In this document: positions 27,282 through 37,526 of the stretch, piece by piece
How the letters are laid out: every line of letters begins with the position of its first letter
Numbering within the stretch: position 1 is the first letter of the stretch
NCBI RefSeq assembly: GCF_008017545.1
Contig: NZ_VRTZ01000001.1
Span: 895,741 to 959,740, forward strand
Reading direction: 5' to 3'
From: Homoserinibacter sp. GY 40078
Lineage (GTDB): Bacteria; Actinomycetota; Actinomycetes; Actinomycetales; Microbacteriaceae
DNA length: 64,000 nucleotides
Notes under the pieces: model-generated
Database searches by the model: none
What the model saw: only the letters and a program-made list of their open reading frames with translations
Told to the model about the DNA's origin: nothing
Made by a program: the position numbers and the translations under genes

Positions 27282-27343
27282 GAGTACGCACTTTTGCGTG
27301 CTCTCACCCCCGAGAGCACGCAAAAGTGCGTACTCTCACGGGG
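27274..27343. repeat. Perfect 32-bp inverted repeat (intergenic palindromic element)
   Basis: Arms at 27274-27305 and 27312-27343 are exactly complementary with a six-base ACCCCC loop. Each arm is itself a near palindrome (GAGAGTACGCA-CTTT-TGCGTGCTCTC with one mismatch), so a cruciform or a cloverleaf fold is possible. It overlaps the last eight bases of the YoaK gene. It may act as a terminator, but the structure is more elaborate than a terminator needs and looks like a dispersed palindromic repeat. The following leader (27344-27685) holds only the S10 promoter. Confidence 0.85.
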
Positions 27344-27389
27344 GCCGCGGGGTGACCTGAGCCGACCCGCGGGGCGCGACACGCCCGGG

Positions 27390-27418
27390 TTGCAGCAAAT
27401 GCGGGCGTGTGGCAGACT
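27390..27418 (+). promoter_or_regulatory. Probable promoter of the S10 ribosomal operon
   Basis: TTGCAG (27390-27395) and CAGACT (27413-27418) are 17 bases apart, a form common for actinobacterial ribosomal promoters. This leaves a leader of about 260 bases before rpsJ with no gene in it; such a leader would give room for autoregulatory folding, but I could not define a specific structure. Confidence 0.6.
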
Positions 27419-27685
27419 TTCATGGTTCAACACGCCGCGCCTTGCGCGTGGCTCACTGCCTTGGCAGTGCACAGCCCCCGGCTCACGGTCGGAAGCGGCT
27501 GGGCCGCAGGCAGAAGAACACAGCTTCAATCGAATCCCGATTCCTCCGGGGAGACGTGTGCGCCACGGCGCACGGCGCGTCTCGGGGAAGCGGTGATTGA
27601 CAGAAGAACAGCGGTGCGCGTCGAAGGGCGCGCGGATGTGCGGGCCGGTTGCGGTCGCGCACGGGAACAAGGAAGAGAGCTGACC

Positions 27686-27994
27686 ATGGCGGGACAGAAG
27701 ATCCGCATCCGGCTGAAGTCGTATGACCACGCCGGCCTCGACGCATCGGCGCGAAAGATCGTCGACACCGTGACCCGTGCGGGTGCGACCGTCGTCGGTC
27801 CGGTGCCCCTCCCGACGGAGAAGAACGTGGTCGTCGTGATCCGTTCCCCGCACAAGTACAAGGACAGCCGCGAGCACTTCGAGAAGCGCACCCACAAGCG
27901 CCTCATCGACATCATCGACCCGACGCCGAAGGCGGTCGACTCGCTGATGCGCCTCGACCTGCCCGCCGACGTCAACATCGAGATCAAGCTCTAG
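27686..27994 (+). CDS. rpsJ: 30S ribosomal protein S10
   Basis: A 102-residue protein of the small-subunit head that also serves as the NusE antitermination factor. The sequence [17 protein letters not shown] and [20 protein letters not shown] are diagnostic. AAGGAAGAGAG precedes the ATG at 27686; an open frame continues far upstream through the leader but without conserved residues. First gene of the S10 operon. Confidence 0.97.
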   Translation: MAGQKIRIRLKSYDHAGLDASARKIVDTVTRAGATVVGPVPLPTEKNVVVVIRSPHKYKDSREHFEKRTHKRLIDIIDPTPKAVDSLMRLDLPADVNIEIKL

Positions 27995-28026
27995 CCCGAG
28001 CTGAATCGGAAGCCAGAAGGAAACCC

Positions 28027-28677
28027 ATGTCTGCAGTGAAGACGACCAAGGGTCTGCTGGGCACCAAGCTCGGCATGACCCAGGTCTGGGATGAGAACAA
28101 CAAGCTCGTCCCGGTGACCGTGGTCCAGATCACCCCCAACGTCGTGACGCAGGTCCGCTCCGAGGAGAAGGACGGCTACGCCGCCGTCCAGATCGCCTAC
28201 GGCGCCATCGACCCGCGCAAGGTCAACAAGCCCGCCGCCGGCCACTTCGAGAAGGCGGGCGTCACGCCGCGCCGTCACCTCACCGAGGTCCGCACCGCCG
28301 ACGCCGCCGAGTACACGCTCGGCCAGGAGCTTGCGGTCGACATCTTCGAAGCCGGTCAGCTCGTCGACGTCGTCGGCACGAGCAAGGGCAAGGGCTTCGC
28401 CGGTGTCATGAAGCGCCACAACTTCCAGGGCGTCTCCGCATCGCACGGTGCGCACCGCAACCACCGCAAGCCCGGCTCGATCGGCGCCTCCTCGACCCCC
28501 AGCCGCGTGTTCAAGGGCATGCGCATGGCGGGCCGTATGGGTGGCGAGCGCGTCACCGTGCAGGGCCTCAAGGTCCACTCGGTCGACCTCGAGAAGGGCC
28601 TCCTGCTGGTCAAGGGTGCCGTTCCCGGCGCCCGCGGCCGCATCGTCTTCGTCCGCAACGCTGTGAAGGGAGCGTAG
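28027..28677 (+). CDS. rplC: 50S ribosomal protein L3
   Basis: A 216-residue early-assembly protein near the peptidyl transferase centre. The start [17 protein letters not shown] and the loop [20 protein letters not shown], which reaches toward the active site, are visible. Second gene of the S10 operon; two bases separate it from rplD. Confidence 0.97.
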   Translation: MSAVKTTKGLLGTKLGMTQVWDENNKLVPVTVVQITPNVVTQVRSEEKDGYAAVQIAYGAIDPRKVNKPAAGHFEKAGVTPRRHLTEVRTADAAEYTLGQELAVDIFEAGQLVDVVGTSKGKGFAGVMKRHNFQGVSASHGAHRNHRKPGSIGASSTPSRVFKGMRMAGRMGGERVTVQGLKVHSVDLEKGLLLVKGAVPGARGRIVFVRNAVKGA

Positions 28678-28679
28678 CC

Positions 28680-29330
28680 ATGGCTGCGACCACTCTCGAC
28701 GTCGTCGACGCGAAGGGGAAGAAGGCCGGTTCGGTCGAGCTCCCCGGTGCGATCTTCGATGTGCAGACCAATGTCCCGCTCATCCACCAGGTCGTGACCG
28801 CCCAGCTCGCCGCCGCGCGCCAGGGCACCCACAAGACCAAGGGTCGTGGTGAGGTCTCCGGTGCCGGGCGCAAGCCGTTCAAGCAGAAGGGCACCGGCCG
28901 CAGCCGTCAGGGCTCGATCCGCGCCCCCGAGCACACCGGCGGTGGCATCGTCCACGGACCGGTGCCGCGCGACTACTCGCAGCGCACCCCGAAGAAGATG
29001 ATCGCCGCGGCTCTGCTCGGCGTCCTCTCGGACCGCGCCCGCGGTGAGCGTCTCCACGTCGTGGAGTCCTTCGGCACCGACGCCCCGTCGACCAAGACGG
29101 CCGTCGCGCTGCTCGCCCAGGTCGCCACGAGCAAGAACGTGCTCGTCGTCCTCGACCGTGCCGACGAGGTGGGTGCTCTGAGCGTCCGCAACCTCCGCAA
29201 CGTGCACGTCCTGTACGCAGACCAGCTGAACGCCTACGACGTGGTCGTCTCCGACGACATCGTCTTCACGCGCGCTGCCTTCGACGCGTTCGTGTCGAGC
29301 AAGACCAAGACCGAGGAGGCTGCCCAGTGA
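28680..29330 (+). CDS. rplD: 50S ribosomal protein L4
   Basis: A 216-residue exit-tunnel protein. The tunnel loop is visible as [20 protein letters not shown] followed by [18 protein letters not shown]. In some bacteria L4 represses its own operon through the S10 leader; that is not shown here. Its stop overlaps the rplW GTG by four bases. Confidence 0.97.
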   Translation: MAATTLDVVDAKGKKAGSVELPGAIFDVQTNVPLIHQVVTAQLAAARQGTHKTKGRGEVSGAGRKPFKQKGTGRSRQGSIRAPEHTGGGIVHGPVPRDYSQRTPKKMIAAALLGVLSDRARGERLHVVESFGTDAPSTKTAVALLAQVATSKNVLVVLDRADEVGALSVRNLRNVHVLYADQLNAYDVVVSDDIVFTRAAFDAFVSSKTKTEEAAQ

Positions 29331-29626
29331 GCGGCTACAACAAGGACCCGCGCGACATCATCATCGCGCCGGTCGTGAGCGAGAAGAGCTACGGGCTCAT
29401 CGACGAGGGCAAGTACACCTTCATCGTCGACCCCCGCTCGAACAAGACCGAGATCAAGCTGGCGATCGAAAAGATCTTCGGCGTCAAGGTCGCCTCGGTG
29501 AACACCATCAACCGCGTCGGCAAGACTCGCCGCACCCGGTTCGGGATGGGCAAGCGCAAGGACACCAAGCGCGCCATCGTCACGCTCAAGTCCGGCTCGA
29601 TCGACATCTTCACGGCTGTCGGCTAA
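29327..29626 (+). CDS. rplW: 50S ribosomal protein L23
   Basis: A 99-residue protein at the tunnel exit, the docking site for trigger factor and SRP. The conserved core is [19 protein letters not shown] and [22 protein letters not shown] start overlapping rplD. Confidence 0.97.
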   Translation: MSGYNKDPRDIIIAPVVSEKSYGLIDEGKYTFIVDPRSNKTEIKLAIEKIFGVKVASVNTINRVGKTRRTRFGMGKRKDTKRAIVTLKSGSIDIFTAVG

Positions 29627-29643
29627 GGACCAGGAAGAGAATC

Positions 29644-30483
<840 letters not shown>

Positions 30484-30495
30484 AGGTAGTAGAAG

Positions 30496-30777
30496 ATGCC
30501 GCGCAGTCTCAAGAAGGGACCCTTCGTCGACGAGCACCTGTTCCGCAAGGTGCAGGCTCAGAACGAGGCGGGTTCGAAGAACGTCATCAAGACCTGGTCG
30601 CGTCGGTCGATGATCGTCCCGGCGATGCTGGGTCACACGATCGCGGTCCACGACGGCCGCAAGCACATCCCCGTCTTCGTGACGGAGACCATGGTGGGTC
30701 ACAAGCTCGGCGAGTTCGCGCCCACCCGCACCTTCCGTGGACACGAGAAGGACGACAGGAAGGGTCGTCGCCGCTGA
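30496..30777 (+). CDS. rpsS: 30S ribosomal protein S19
   Basis: A 93-residue protein of the 30S head that forms a bridge with S13. Starts [18 protein letters not shown] and contains [18 protein letters not shown], both diagnostic. Confidence 0.97.
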   Translation: MPRSLKKGPFVDEHLFRKVQAQNEAGSKNVIKTWSRRSMIVPAMLGHTIAVHDGRKHIPVFVTETMVGHKLGEFAPTRTFRGHEKDDRKGRRR

Positions 30778-30802
30778 CGCGGCGATGCGAGGAGGAATAG
30801 AG

Positions 30803-31204
30803 ATGGTGGAGTCGATCGCCCGCGTGCGACACATCCGCGTGACGCCTCAGAAGGCCCGTCGCGTCGTCGACCTGATCCGCGGAAAGCAGGCCCAGGAGGC
30901 CCTCGCGATCCTGAAGTTCGCCCCGCAGGGCGCCAGCGAGCCCGTCTACAAGCTCGTGGCATCCGCGATCGCGAACGCCCGCGTGAAGGCGGATGCGACC
31001 AACAGCTTCCTCGACGAGGCCGACCTCGTGGTCGCGCGTGCCTTCGTCGACGAGGGGACCACGCTGAAGCGCTTCCAGCCGCGTGCCCAGGGTCGCGCGT
31101 TCCGCATCAACAAGCGCACGAGTCACATCACCGTGGTGCTCGCGACGCCGGACGAGCTCACGGCTGCAGCCGGCAACGCTGCGGCGAAGAAGGCAGGTAA
31201 GTAA
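30803..31204 (+). CDS. rplV: 50S ribosomal protein L22
   Basis: A 133-residue protein that lines the exit tunnel. The start is the ATG at 30803 ([20 protein letters not shown]), preceded by GAGGAGG at 30789-30795; an upstream in-frame ATG at 30737 lies inside rpsS and is not supported. The C-terminal [20 protein letters not shown] contains the tunnel hairpin. Its stop overlaps the rpsC ATG by one base. Confidence 0.96.
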   Translation: MVESIARVRHIRVTPQKARRVVDLIRGKQAQEALAILKFAPQGASEPVYKLVASAIANARVKADATNSFLDEADLVVARAFVDEGTTLKRFQPRAQGRAFRINKRTSHITVVLATPDELTAAAGNAAAKKAGK

Positions 31205-31950
31205 TGGGCCAGAAGGTCAATCCGTACGGCTTCCGTCTCGGGATCACCACCGACCACACGTCGCGCTGGTTCTCCGACTCGACGAAGCCCGGTCAGCGCT
31301 ACGCCGACTACGTGGCCGAGGACGTCAAGATCCGCAACCTGCTGAAGACGAACCTCGACCGCGCCGGTGTCGCCAAGATCGAGATCGAGCGCACCCGTGA
31401 CCGCGTCCGCGTGGACATCCACACGGCGCGTCCCGGCATCGTCATCGGCCGCCGCGGCGCCGAGGCCGAGCGCATCCGCGCCGACCTCGAGAAGCTCACC
31501 GGCAAGCAGATCCAGCTGAACATCCTCGAGGTGAAGAACCCCGAGGCCGAGGCTCAGCTCGTCGCCCAGGGTATCGCGGAGCAGCTCAGCGCCCGTGTCG
31601 CGTTCCGTCGCGCCATGCGCAAGGGCCTCCAGGGTGCTCAGCGCGCCGGCGCCAAGGGCGTGCGGATCCAGGTCTCCGGCCGCCTCGGCGGCGCCGAGAT
31701 GAGCCGGTCGGAGTTCTACCGCGAGGGTCGGGTGCCGCTGCACACCCTTCGCGCGAACATCGACTACGGCTTCTACGAGGCGAAGACCACCTTCGGCCGC
31801 ATCGGCGTGAAGGTCTGGATCTACAAGGGCGACATCACCAACAAGGAACTAGCTCGCGAGCAGGCGGCCCAGAAGTCGTCCCGCCCCGAGCGTCGTGACG
31901 GCGCGCGCCGTGGCCCCCGTGCCGAGGCCGCCGCAGGAGTCGAGGCGTAA
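31204..31950 (+). CDS. rpsC: 30S ribosomal protein S3
   Basis: A 248-residue protein at the mRNA entry channel. [20 protein letters not shown] and the KH-domain loop [17 protein letters not shown] are visible. The last 30 residues are Arg/Ala/Gly-rich and low in complexity, a tail longer than in E. coli (233 residues in total). Confidence 0.97.
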   Translation: MGQKVNPYGFRLGITTDHTSRWFSDSTKPGQRYADYVAEDVKIRNLLKTNLDRAGVAKIEIERTRDRVRVDIHTARPGIVIGRRGAEAERIRADLEKLTGKQIQLNILEVKNPEAEAQLVAQGIAEQLSARVAFRRAMRKGLQGAQRAGAKGVRIQVSGRLGGAEMSRSEFYREGRVPLHTLRANIDYGFYEAKTTFGRIGVKVWIYKGDITNKELAREQAAQKSSRPERRDGARRGPRAEAAAGVEA

Positions 31951-31952
31951 TC

Positions 31953-32372
31953 ATGCTCATTCCCCGTAAGGTCAAGCACCGCAAGCAGCACCACCCCAAG
32001 CGGGATGGTCAGGCGACCGGTGGCACCAAGGTCAGCTTCGGCGAGTATGGCATCCAGGCCCTCACCTCGGCCTACGTGACCAACCGCCAGATCGAGTCCG
32101 CTCGTATCGCGATGACCCGCCACATCAAGCGTGGCGGCAAGGTGTGGATCAACATCTACCCCGACCGTCCGCTCACGAAGAAGCCCGCCGAAACCCGCAT
32201 GGGTTCCGGTAAGGGAAGCCCCGAGTGGTGGGTCGCCAACGTCAAGCCCGGCCGCGTCCTCTTCGAGGTCGCCGGCGTCAGCGAGGAGCTCGCCCGTGGC
32301 GCGCTCACCCGGGCCATTCACAAGCTGCCGCTCAAGGCACGCATCATCAAGCGCGAGGAGGGCGACGCGTAA
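31953..32372 (+). CDS. rplP: 50S ribosomal protein L16
   Basis: A 139-residue protein near the A site. It starts [18 protein letters not shown] and carries [20 protein letters not shown] and [14 protein letters not shown], which contains the conserved Arg of the hydroxylation motif in other bacteria. Its stop overlaps the rpmC ATG (TAATG). Confidence 0.97.
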   Translation: MLIPRKVKHRKQHHPKRDGQATGGTKVSFGEYGIQALTSAYVTNRQIESARIAMTRHIKRGGKVWINIYPDRPLTKKPAETRMGSGKGSPEWWVANVKPGRVLFEVAGVSEELARGALTRAIHKLPLKARIIKREEGDA

Positions 32373-32698
32373 TGGCCGTCGGATCCAAGGAGCTCGCCAC
32401 CGTCGAGCTCGACACCTTTGAAGACGAGCGTCTCGTCGACGAGCTGAAGAAGGCGAAGGAAGAGCTGTTCAACCTCCGCTTCCAGTCGGCGACCGGACAG
32501 CTCGAAAGCCACGGCCGCCTGCGTGCCGTGAAGCGCGACATCGCGCGCATCTACACCGTCATCCGCGAGCGCGAGCTCGGCATCCGGGCCACCCCGGCCC
32601 CCGCCGAGGTGCCCGCGAAGGCGGCGAAGAAGTCCACCAAGAAGTCGGAGGCCGCCGAGGCCCCCGCCGATGAGACCGCCGAGGAGGCGAGCAAGTAA
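32372..32698 (+). CDS. rpmC: 50S ribosomal protein L29 with Ala/Lys/Glu tail
   Basis: The family core is the two-helix region [20 protein letters not shown] and [20 protein letters not shown] near residues 15-65. The protein is 108 residues, against about 65 in E. coli, because of a C-terminal tail of Ala/Pro/Lys/Glu repeats ([20 protein letters not shown]) that is predicted to be disordered. ATG overlaps the rplP stop by one base. Confidence 0.95.
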   Translation: MAVGSKELATVELDTFEDERLVDELKKAKEELFNLRFQSATGQLESHGRLRAVKRDIARIYTVIRERELGIRATPAPAEVPAKAAKKSTKKSEAAEAPADETAEEASK

Positions 32699-33027
32699 TG
32701 GCCGATACCAAGAAGGCCGCCACGAAGGCGGCGCCGGGCCACGAGTCCGCCGCCCACGACGTCAAGGACGCGGACGCCCGCGGGTACCGCAAGGTGCGTC
32801 GCGGCTACGTCACGAGCGACAAGATGGACAAGACCATCGTCGTCGAGGTCGAGGACCGCGTGAAGCACCCGCTGTACGGCAAGGTCATCCGCCGCAGCTC
32901 GAAGATCAAGGCCCACGACGAGCAGAACACGGCCGGCATCGGCGACCTCGTCGTCATCTCGGAGACCCGTCCGCTTTCGTCCACGAAGCGCTGGCGTCTC
33001 GTCGAGATCGTGGAGAAGGCGAAGTAA
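32698..33027 (+). CDS. rpsQ: 30S ribosomal protein S17 with N-terminal extension
   Basis: The OB-fold core begins [20 protein letters not shown] and includes [19 protein letters not shown]. About 28 residues of Lys/Ala/His-rich sequence precede it ([20 protein letters not shown]), so the total is 109 residues against about 84 in E. coli. ATG overlaps the rpmC stop. Confidence 0.95.
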   Translation: MADTKKAATKAAPGHESAAHDVKDADARGYRKVRRGYVTSDKMDKTIVVEVEDRVKHPLYGKVIRRSSKIKAHDEQNTAGIGDLVVISETRPLSSTKRWRLVEIVEKAK

Positions 33028-33030
33028 CCC

Positions 33031-33399
33031 ATGATTCAGCAGGAATCCCGCCTCAAGGTCGCCGACAACACCGGCGCCAAGGAGCTGCTCACGATTCGCG
33101 TGCTCGGCGGCTCCGGCCGTCGCTACGCGGGCCTCGGTGACATCATCGTCGCCACGGTCAAGGACGCGATCCCCGGCGGCAACGTGAAGAAGGGCGACGT
33201 CGTCAAGGCTGTCGTGGTCCGCACCAAGAAGCAGACCCGCCGCCCCGACGGCTCGTACATCAAGTTCGACGAGAACGCCGCCGTGATCCTGAAGAACGAC
33301 GGGGACCCCCGCGGGACCCGCATCTTCGGGCCCGTCGGCCGTGAGCTTCGCGACAAGAAGTTCATGAAGATCATCTCGCTGGCCCCGGAGGTCATTTAG
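33031..33399 (+). CDS. rplN: 50S ribosomal protein L14
   Basis: A 122-residue protein at the subunit interface. [20 protein letters not shown] and [20 protein letters not shown] are diagnostic. First gene of the spc segment, only three bases after rpsQ, so the S10 and spc groups appear to be one transcription unit. Confidence 0.97.
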   Translation: MIQQESRLKVADNTGAKELLTIRVLGGSGRRYAGLGDIIVATVKDAIPGGNVKKGDVVKAVVVRTKKQTRRPDGSYIKFDENAAVILKNDGDPRGTRIFGPVGRELRDKKFMKIISLAPEVI

Positions 33400-33401
33400 T
33401 C

Positions 33402-33761
33402 ATGGCAAAGATCAAGAAGGGCGACCTCGTCCAGGTCATCAGCGGTCCCTCGCAGGATCGCGGCGGTGACCGGGGCAAGCAGGGTCGCGTCATCGAGGTC
33501 CTGGTCGAGAAGGACCGGGTGATCGTCGAGGGCGTCAACTTCGTCACCAAGCACGTGCGCGTGGGCCAGACCCAGCGCGGCACGAAGACCGGTGGCATCG
33601 AGACGCACGAGGCACCCATCCACATCTCGAACGTGGCCCTCGTCGACCCGAAGACCAAGCAGCCGACGCGTGTCGGTTTCCGCGAGGAGACCGTCGACAA
33701 GGACGGCGTGAAGAAGACCGTTCGCGTGCGCTACGCGAAGAAGTCCGGAGAGAAGATCTAA
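33402..33761 (+). CDS. rplX: 50S ribosomal protein L24
   Basis: A 119-residue assembly-initiation protein with a KOW motif ([29 protein letters not shown]). Slightly longer than E. coli L24 at the C-terminus, as is usual in actinobacteria. Stop is directly adjacent to the rplE ATG. Confidence 0.96.
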   Translation: MAKIKKGDLVQVISGPSQDRGGDRGKQGRVIEVLVEKDRVIVEGVNFVTKHVRVGQTQRGTKTGGIETHEAPIHISNVALVDPKTKQPTRVGFREETVDKDGVKKTVRVRYAKKSGEKI

Positions 33762-34334
33762 ATGGCTACGACTGCTGTGGCTGGCAAAATCCAGCCCCGA
33801 CTGAAGTCGAAGTACCGCGACGAGATCGTGAAGACCCTGACCTCGGAGTTCGGCTACTCGAACCCCATGCAGGTGCCGGGTCTCGTGAAGATCGTCGTGA
33901 ACACCGGTGTCGGCGAGGCCGCCCGCGACTCCAAGGTGATCGACGGTGCGATCAAGGACCTCACCCTCATCACCGGCCAGAAGCCGCAGGTCACCAAGGC
34001 CCGCAAGTCCATCGCACAGTTCAAGCTGCGTGAGGGCATGCCGATCGGTGCCCACGTGACCCTTCGCGGCGACCGTGCGTGGGAGTTCCTCGACCGCCTG
34101 CTGTCGCTCGCGCTGCCGCGCATCCGCGACTTCCGCGGCCTGTCGTCGAAGCAGTTCGACGGCAACGGCAACTACACGTTCGGTGTGACCGAGCAGTCGA
34201 TCTTCCACGAGATCGACCAGGACCAGATCGACCGCGTTCGCGGATTCGACATCACGGTCGTGACCACCGCCAAGACGGACGATGAGGGTCGCGCCCTGCT
34301 GCGCGCGCTCGGGTTCCCGTTCAAGGCCGAATAA
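33762..34334 (+). CDS. rplE: 50S ribosomal protein L5
   Basis: A 190-residue 5S rRNA-binding protein. Core motifs [40 protein letters not shown] and [20 protein letters not shown] are visible. The 95-base gap that follows is where rpsN (S14) usually lies in actinobacteria, but no S14 zinc-knuckle or KYxxKR-type sequence is present. Confidence 0.97.
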   Translation: MATTAVAGKIQPRLKSKYRDEIVKTLTSEFGYSNPMQVPGLVKIVVNTGVGEAARDSKVIDGAIKDLTLITGQKPQVTKARKSIAQFKLREGMPIGAHVTLRGDRAWEFLDRLLSLALPRIRDFRGLSSKQFDGNGNYTFGVTEQSIFHEIDQDQIDRVRGFDITVVTTAKTDDEGRALLRALGFPFKAE

Positions 34335-34429
34335 GCCCGCATCAGGGACATCAACCAGGTCGGCATCCGGTCCGTGCTCTTGAGGAGCTAGCGGATGTCG
34401 AAACCGATTGAGAATAGGAAACCAACGAA

Positions 34430-34828
34430 ATGACGATGACAGATCCGGTCGCAGACATGCTGACCAGACTGCGCAACGCGAACCGCGCCTACCACGACAC
34501 GGTCTCGCTCCCGAGCAGCAAGCTCAAGACCCACATCGCCGAGATCCTCCAGCGCGAGGGCTACATCTCGAGCTGGAAGGTCGAGGACGCCCGCGTCGGC
34601 AAGACGCTCACGATCGACCTCAAGTACGGTCCGAACCGCGAGCGCTCCATCGCCGGCATCAAGCGCGTTTCGAAGCCGGGTCTGCGCGTCTACGCGAAGT
34701 CGACCGAGATCCCCCACGTGCTGGGCGGCCTCGGTGTGGCGATCCTGTCCACCTCCTCCGGGCTCCTGACGGACCGCGAGGCGAGCAAGAAGGGCGTCGG
34801 CGGGGAAGTCCTCGCCTACGTGTGGTGA
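34430..34828 (+). CDS. rpsH: 30S ribosomal protein S8
   Basis: A 132-residue protein that binds helix 21 of 16S r[23 protein letters not shown] and the C-terminal [20 protein letters not shown] are diagnostic. AGGAA at 34416-34420 precedes ATG 34430; the second ATG at 34436 is also possible and would remove two residues. Confidence 0.96.
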   Translation: MTMTDPVADMLTRLRNANRAYHDTVSLPSSKLKTHIAEILQREGYISSWKVEDARVGKTLTIDLKYGPNRERSIAGIKRVSKPGLRVYAKSTEIPHVLGGLGVAILSTSSGLLTDREASKKGVGGEVLAYVW

Positions 34829-34834
34829 GTTGAG

Positions 34835-35371
34835 ATGTCGCGTATCGGAAGACTCCCCATCACCGTTCCCTCCGGCGTCACCGTGACGATCGAGGGCCAG
34901 GACGTCAGCGTCAAGGGACCCAAGGGCGAACTCGCCCTCACCGTGAAGAGCCCCATCGCAGTCGCACTCGAGGACGGACAGGTGCTCGTCACCCGTCCGG
35001 ACGACGAGCGCGAGTCGCGGTCGCTCCACGGCCTCACCCGCACGCTCATCGCGAACCAGATCATCGGCGTCACCGAGGGCTACTCCAAGAGCCTCGAGGT
35101 CGTCGGCACCGGTTACCGCGTGCAGGCCAAGGGCAGCTCGGTCGAGTTCGCGCTCGGCTACTCGCACTCCATCACCGTCGACCCGCCCGCAGGCATCACG
35201 TTCGAGGTCGAGGGCAACAACAAGCTTCACGTCCGCGGCATCGACAAGCAGGCCGTGGGCGAGGTGGCCGCCAACATCCGCAAGCTGCGCAAGCCCGAGC
35301 CCTACAAGGGCAAGGGTGTGCGTTACTCGGGCGAGGTCGTCCGCCGCAAGGCCGGAAAGGCTGGTAAGTGA
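34835..35371 (+). CDS. rplF: 50S ribosomal protein L6
   Basis: A 178-residue protein near the GTPase-associated centre. [20 protein letters not shown] and the C-terminal signature [20 protein letters not shown] are diagnostic. Confidence 0.97.
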   Translation: MSRIGRLPITVPSGVTVTIEGQDVSVKGPKGELALTVKSPIAVALEDGQVLVTRPDDERESRSLHGLTRTLIANQIIGVTEGYSKSLEVVGTGYRVQAKGSSVEFALGYSHSITVDPPAGITFEVEGNNKLHVRGIDKQAVGEVAANIRKLRKPEPYKGKGVRYSGEVVRRKAGKAGK

Positions 35372-35373
35372 TC

Positions 35374-35733
35374 ATGGCTGGCATCAGCAAGTCGGCGCAG
35401 CGCAACCGTCGCCACACGCGACTGCGCAAGCGCATCGTCGGAACCGAGGCGCGTCCGCGTCTCGTCGTCACCCGCTCGGCCCGTCACGTCTTCGTGCAGG
35501 TCGTCGACGACTCGAAGGGTCACACCGTGGCCTCCGCGTCGACGCTCGAGGCGGACCTGCGGACCTTCGACGGCGACAAGACCGCGAAGGCCCGCAAGGT
35601 CGGCGAGCTCGTCGCCGAGCGTGCCAAGAAGGCCGGTGTCGCGACGGTCGTGTTCGACCGCGGCGGCAACAAGTACGCCGGACGCGTCGCGGCGATCGCC
35701 GAGGGCGCCCGTGAGGGAGGGCTCGAGCTGTGA
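35374..35733 (+). CDS. rplR: 50S ribosomal protein L18
   Basis: A 119-residue 5S rRNA-binding protein starting [20 protein letters not shown] and ending [21 protein letters not shown] take ATG 35374; a GTG at 35368 that overlaps the rplF stop (GTGA) is in frame, has GGAAAGG seven bases upstream and would add two residues. Confidence 0.94.
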   Translation: MAGISKSAQRNRRHTRLRKRIVGTEARPRLVVTRSARHVFVQVVDDSKGHTVASASTLEADLRTFDGDKTAKARKVGELVAERAKKAGVATVVFDRGGNKYAGRVAAIAEGAREGGLEL

Positions 35734-36443
35734 GCGACGTGACCGAGAACAAGGAGCAGGACGTGCAGTCCGAGGACATCGCCGAGGGCAAGGTCGTGGA
35801 GACCGCCGCCGGCACCCAGCAGGCTCAGGAGCCTCGTGAGGCCCGTCGTGGCAGCCGCGATCGCGGTGCGCGCAACGACCGCGGTGCTCGCGGCGGCCGT
35901 GAGGACAGCCAGTTCCTCGAGCGCGTCGTGACCATCAACCGTGTGTCGAAGGTCGTCAAGGGCGGTCGCCGCTTCAGCTTCACGGCGCTCGTCGTCGTCG
36001 GCGACGGCAACGGCCTCGTGGGCGTCGGATACGGCAAGGCCCGCGAGGTTCCGCTCGCGATCTCGAAGGGCGTCGAGGAGGCGAAGAAGAACTTCTTCCG
36101 CGTCCCGCGTTCCGGAGCGACCATCCCGCACCCCGTGCAGGGTGAGGCCGCCGCTGGTGTGGTGCTGCTTCGTCCCGCCGCCGCCGGTACCGGTGTTATC
36201 GCCGGTGGTCCGGTGCGCGCGGTGCTCGAGTGCGCCGGTATCCACGACGTGCTGTCGAAGTCGCTCGGCTCCTCCAACACGATCAACATCGTCCACGCGA
36301 CGGTCGAGGCGCTCAAGCAGCTCGAAGAGCCCCGCGCCGTCGCCGCCCGCCGCGGCCTCGAGTTCGAGGACGTCGCCCCGGAGCGCCTCATCCGCGCCGA
36401 GGAGGAGGCCCGGCAGGCCGCTACTGCAAAGGTTGGTGCCTGA
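35730..36443 (+). CDS. rpsE: 30S ribosomal protein S5 with acidic/basic N-terminal extension
   Basis: The S5 core begins [20 protein letters not shown] and continues with [20 protein letters not shown]. About 55 residues precede it, first acidic ([20 protein letters not shown]) and then Arg/Gly-rich ([20 protein letters not shown]). The total of 237 residues compares with 167 in E. coli. GTG start overlaps rplR by four bases. Confidence 0.95.
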   Translation: MSDVTENKEQDVQSEDIAEGKVVETAAGTQQAQEPREARRGSRDRGARNDRGARGGREDSQFLERVVTINRVSKVVKGGRRFSFTALVVVGDGNGLVGVGYGKAREVPLAISKGVEEAKKNFFRVPRSGATIPHPVQGEAAAGVVLLRPAAAGTGVIAGGPVRAVLECAGIHDVLSKSLGSSNTINIVHATVEALKQLEEPRAVAARRGLEFEDVAPERLIRAEEEARQAATAKVGA

Positions 36444-36628
36444 TGGCCGCGCGTCTCAAGGTGACCCAGATCAAGTCCGTTATCAGCGAGAAGCAGAACC
36501 AGCGTGACACGCTGCGGAGCCTCGGCCTCAAGCGCATCGGCGACGTCGTCGTGCGCGAGGACACCCCGGCCAACCGCGGCTACGTTCGCACGGTCTCGCA
36601 CCTCGTGAAGGTCGAGGAGATTGACTAA
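36443..36628 (+). CDS. rpmD: 50S ribosomal protein L30
   Basis: A 61-residue protein ([20 protein letters not shown], then [18 protein letters not shown]) with family length. The ATG overlaps the rpsE stop by one base (TGATG) and its stop overlaps the rplO ATG by one base. Confidence 0.95.
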   Translation: MAARLKVTQIKSVISEKQNQRDTLRSLGLKRIGDVVVREDTPANRGYVRTVSHLVKVEEID

Positions 36629-37440
36629 TGGCTGACGAGAAGAAGCCGACGGCCGCCAAGGCTGCCGCCGACAAGCCGGCCGCGGAGAAGAAGGCTCCCG
36701 CCAAGGCTGCTGCGAAGCCCGCCGCCGAGAAGAAGGCCGCCGCCCCCAAGGCTGCGGACAAGGCCCCCGCCAAGGAGACCGCAGCCAAGGCTCCGGCGAC
36801 TGCCAAGACGACCGCCGCGAAGTCGGCCACGTCGAAGGCTGCTGCCGAGAAGCCCGCTGCTGAGAAGCCTGCCGCGGAGAAGAAGGCGCCGGCCAAGGCC
36901 GCCACCTCGAAGTCCGCGGCGTCCGCGAAGGCGGACGACACCGTCGCCGAGAAGAAGGCTCCGGCGAAGCCCGCGGCCAAGAAGTCGGCCGACGTCGCGC
37001 GCCCGCAGGTGCTCAAGGCTCACCACCTCCGCCCCGCCGAGGGGTCGAAGAAGGCCAAGACGCGCGTCGGACGCGGTGAAGGCTCGAAGGGCAAGACCGC
37101 CGGTCGCGGCACCAAGGGCACCAAGGCCCGCTACCAGGTGCGCGTCGGCCTCGAGGGCGGCAACCTGAACCAGGTCATGCGTGCGCCGAAGCTGCGCGGG
37201 TTCAAGAACCCGTTCCGGGTCGAGTACCAGGTCGTGAACCTGGACCGTCTCGCCGAGCTCTACCCCTCGGGCGGCGACGTCACCATCAGCGACCTCGTCG
37301 CCAAGGGTGCCGTGCGCAAGAACGAGAAGGTCAAGGTTCTCGGCACGGGCGAGATTGCGGTTAAGCTGAACGTTGCGGTCGACAAGGTCTCGAGCTCTGC
37401 GGAGCAGAAGATCGTCGCCGCCGGCGGCTCCGTCAAGTAG
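36628..37440 (+). CDS. rplO: 50S ribosomal protein L15 with ~125-residue H1-like N-terminal extension
   Basis: The L15 domain starts near residue 128 ([20 protein letters not shown], then [20 protein letters not shown]) and runs to the end with the usual [20 protein letters not shown]. The first 125 residues are almost only Ala, Lys, Pro and Glu in [10 protein letters not shown] / AAEKPAAEK repeats, similar in composition to histone H1 tails. The total of 270 residues is nearly double the common L15 length of about 145. The ATG overlap with rpmD and the lack of a good internal start at the L15 domain support translation of the extension. Confidence 0.93.
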   Translation: MADEKKPTAAKAAADKPAAEKKAPAKAAAKPAAEKKAAAPKAADKAPAKETAAKAPATAKTTAAKSATSKAAAEKPAAEKPAAEKKAPAKAATSKSAASAKADDTVAEKKAPAKPAAKKSADVARPQVLKAHHLRPAEGSKKAKTRVGRGEGSKGKTAGRGTKGTKARYQVRVGLEGGNLNQVMRAPKLRGFKNPFRVEYQVVNLDRLAELYPSGGDVTISDLVAKGAVRKNEKVKVLGTGEIAVKLNVAVDKVSSSAEQKIVAAGGSVK

Positions 37441-37450
37441 CCATCGGGAA

Positions 37451-37480
37451 GGTGGCCCCACCCGGGGCCACCTCCTCGCC
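37451..37480 (+). terminator. Hairpin between rplO and secY (partial terminator or attenuator)
   Basis: GGTGGCCCC (37451-37459) and GGGGCCACC (37464-37472) form a perfect 9-base-pair stem with a four-base loop, ten bases after the rplO stop. The following sequence is TCCTCGCC rather than a T-run, so read-through into secY is likely. Confidence 0.5.
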
Positions 37481-37526
37481 GCACCGAACGTGTGCGGCAC
37501 GCTTCGAAATCTCACCGGGAGGCGTC

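Noticed and set aside
27344-27685. Coding sequence in the S10 leader (several overlapping frames, one running into rpsJ)
   Set aside because: Products are Arg/Pro/Ser-rich with no conserved features and no ribosome site; the stretch looks like a leader.
34335-34429. Small rpsN (S14) gene
   Set aside because: No zinc-knuckle or conserved S14 sequence in any frame; only the rpsH leader.
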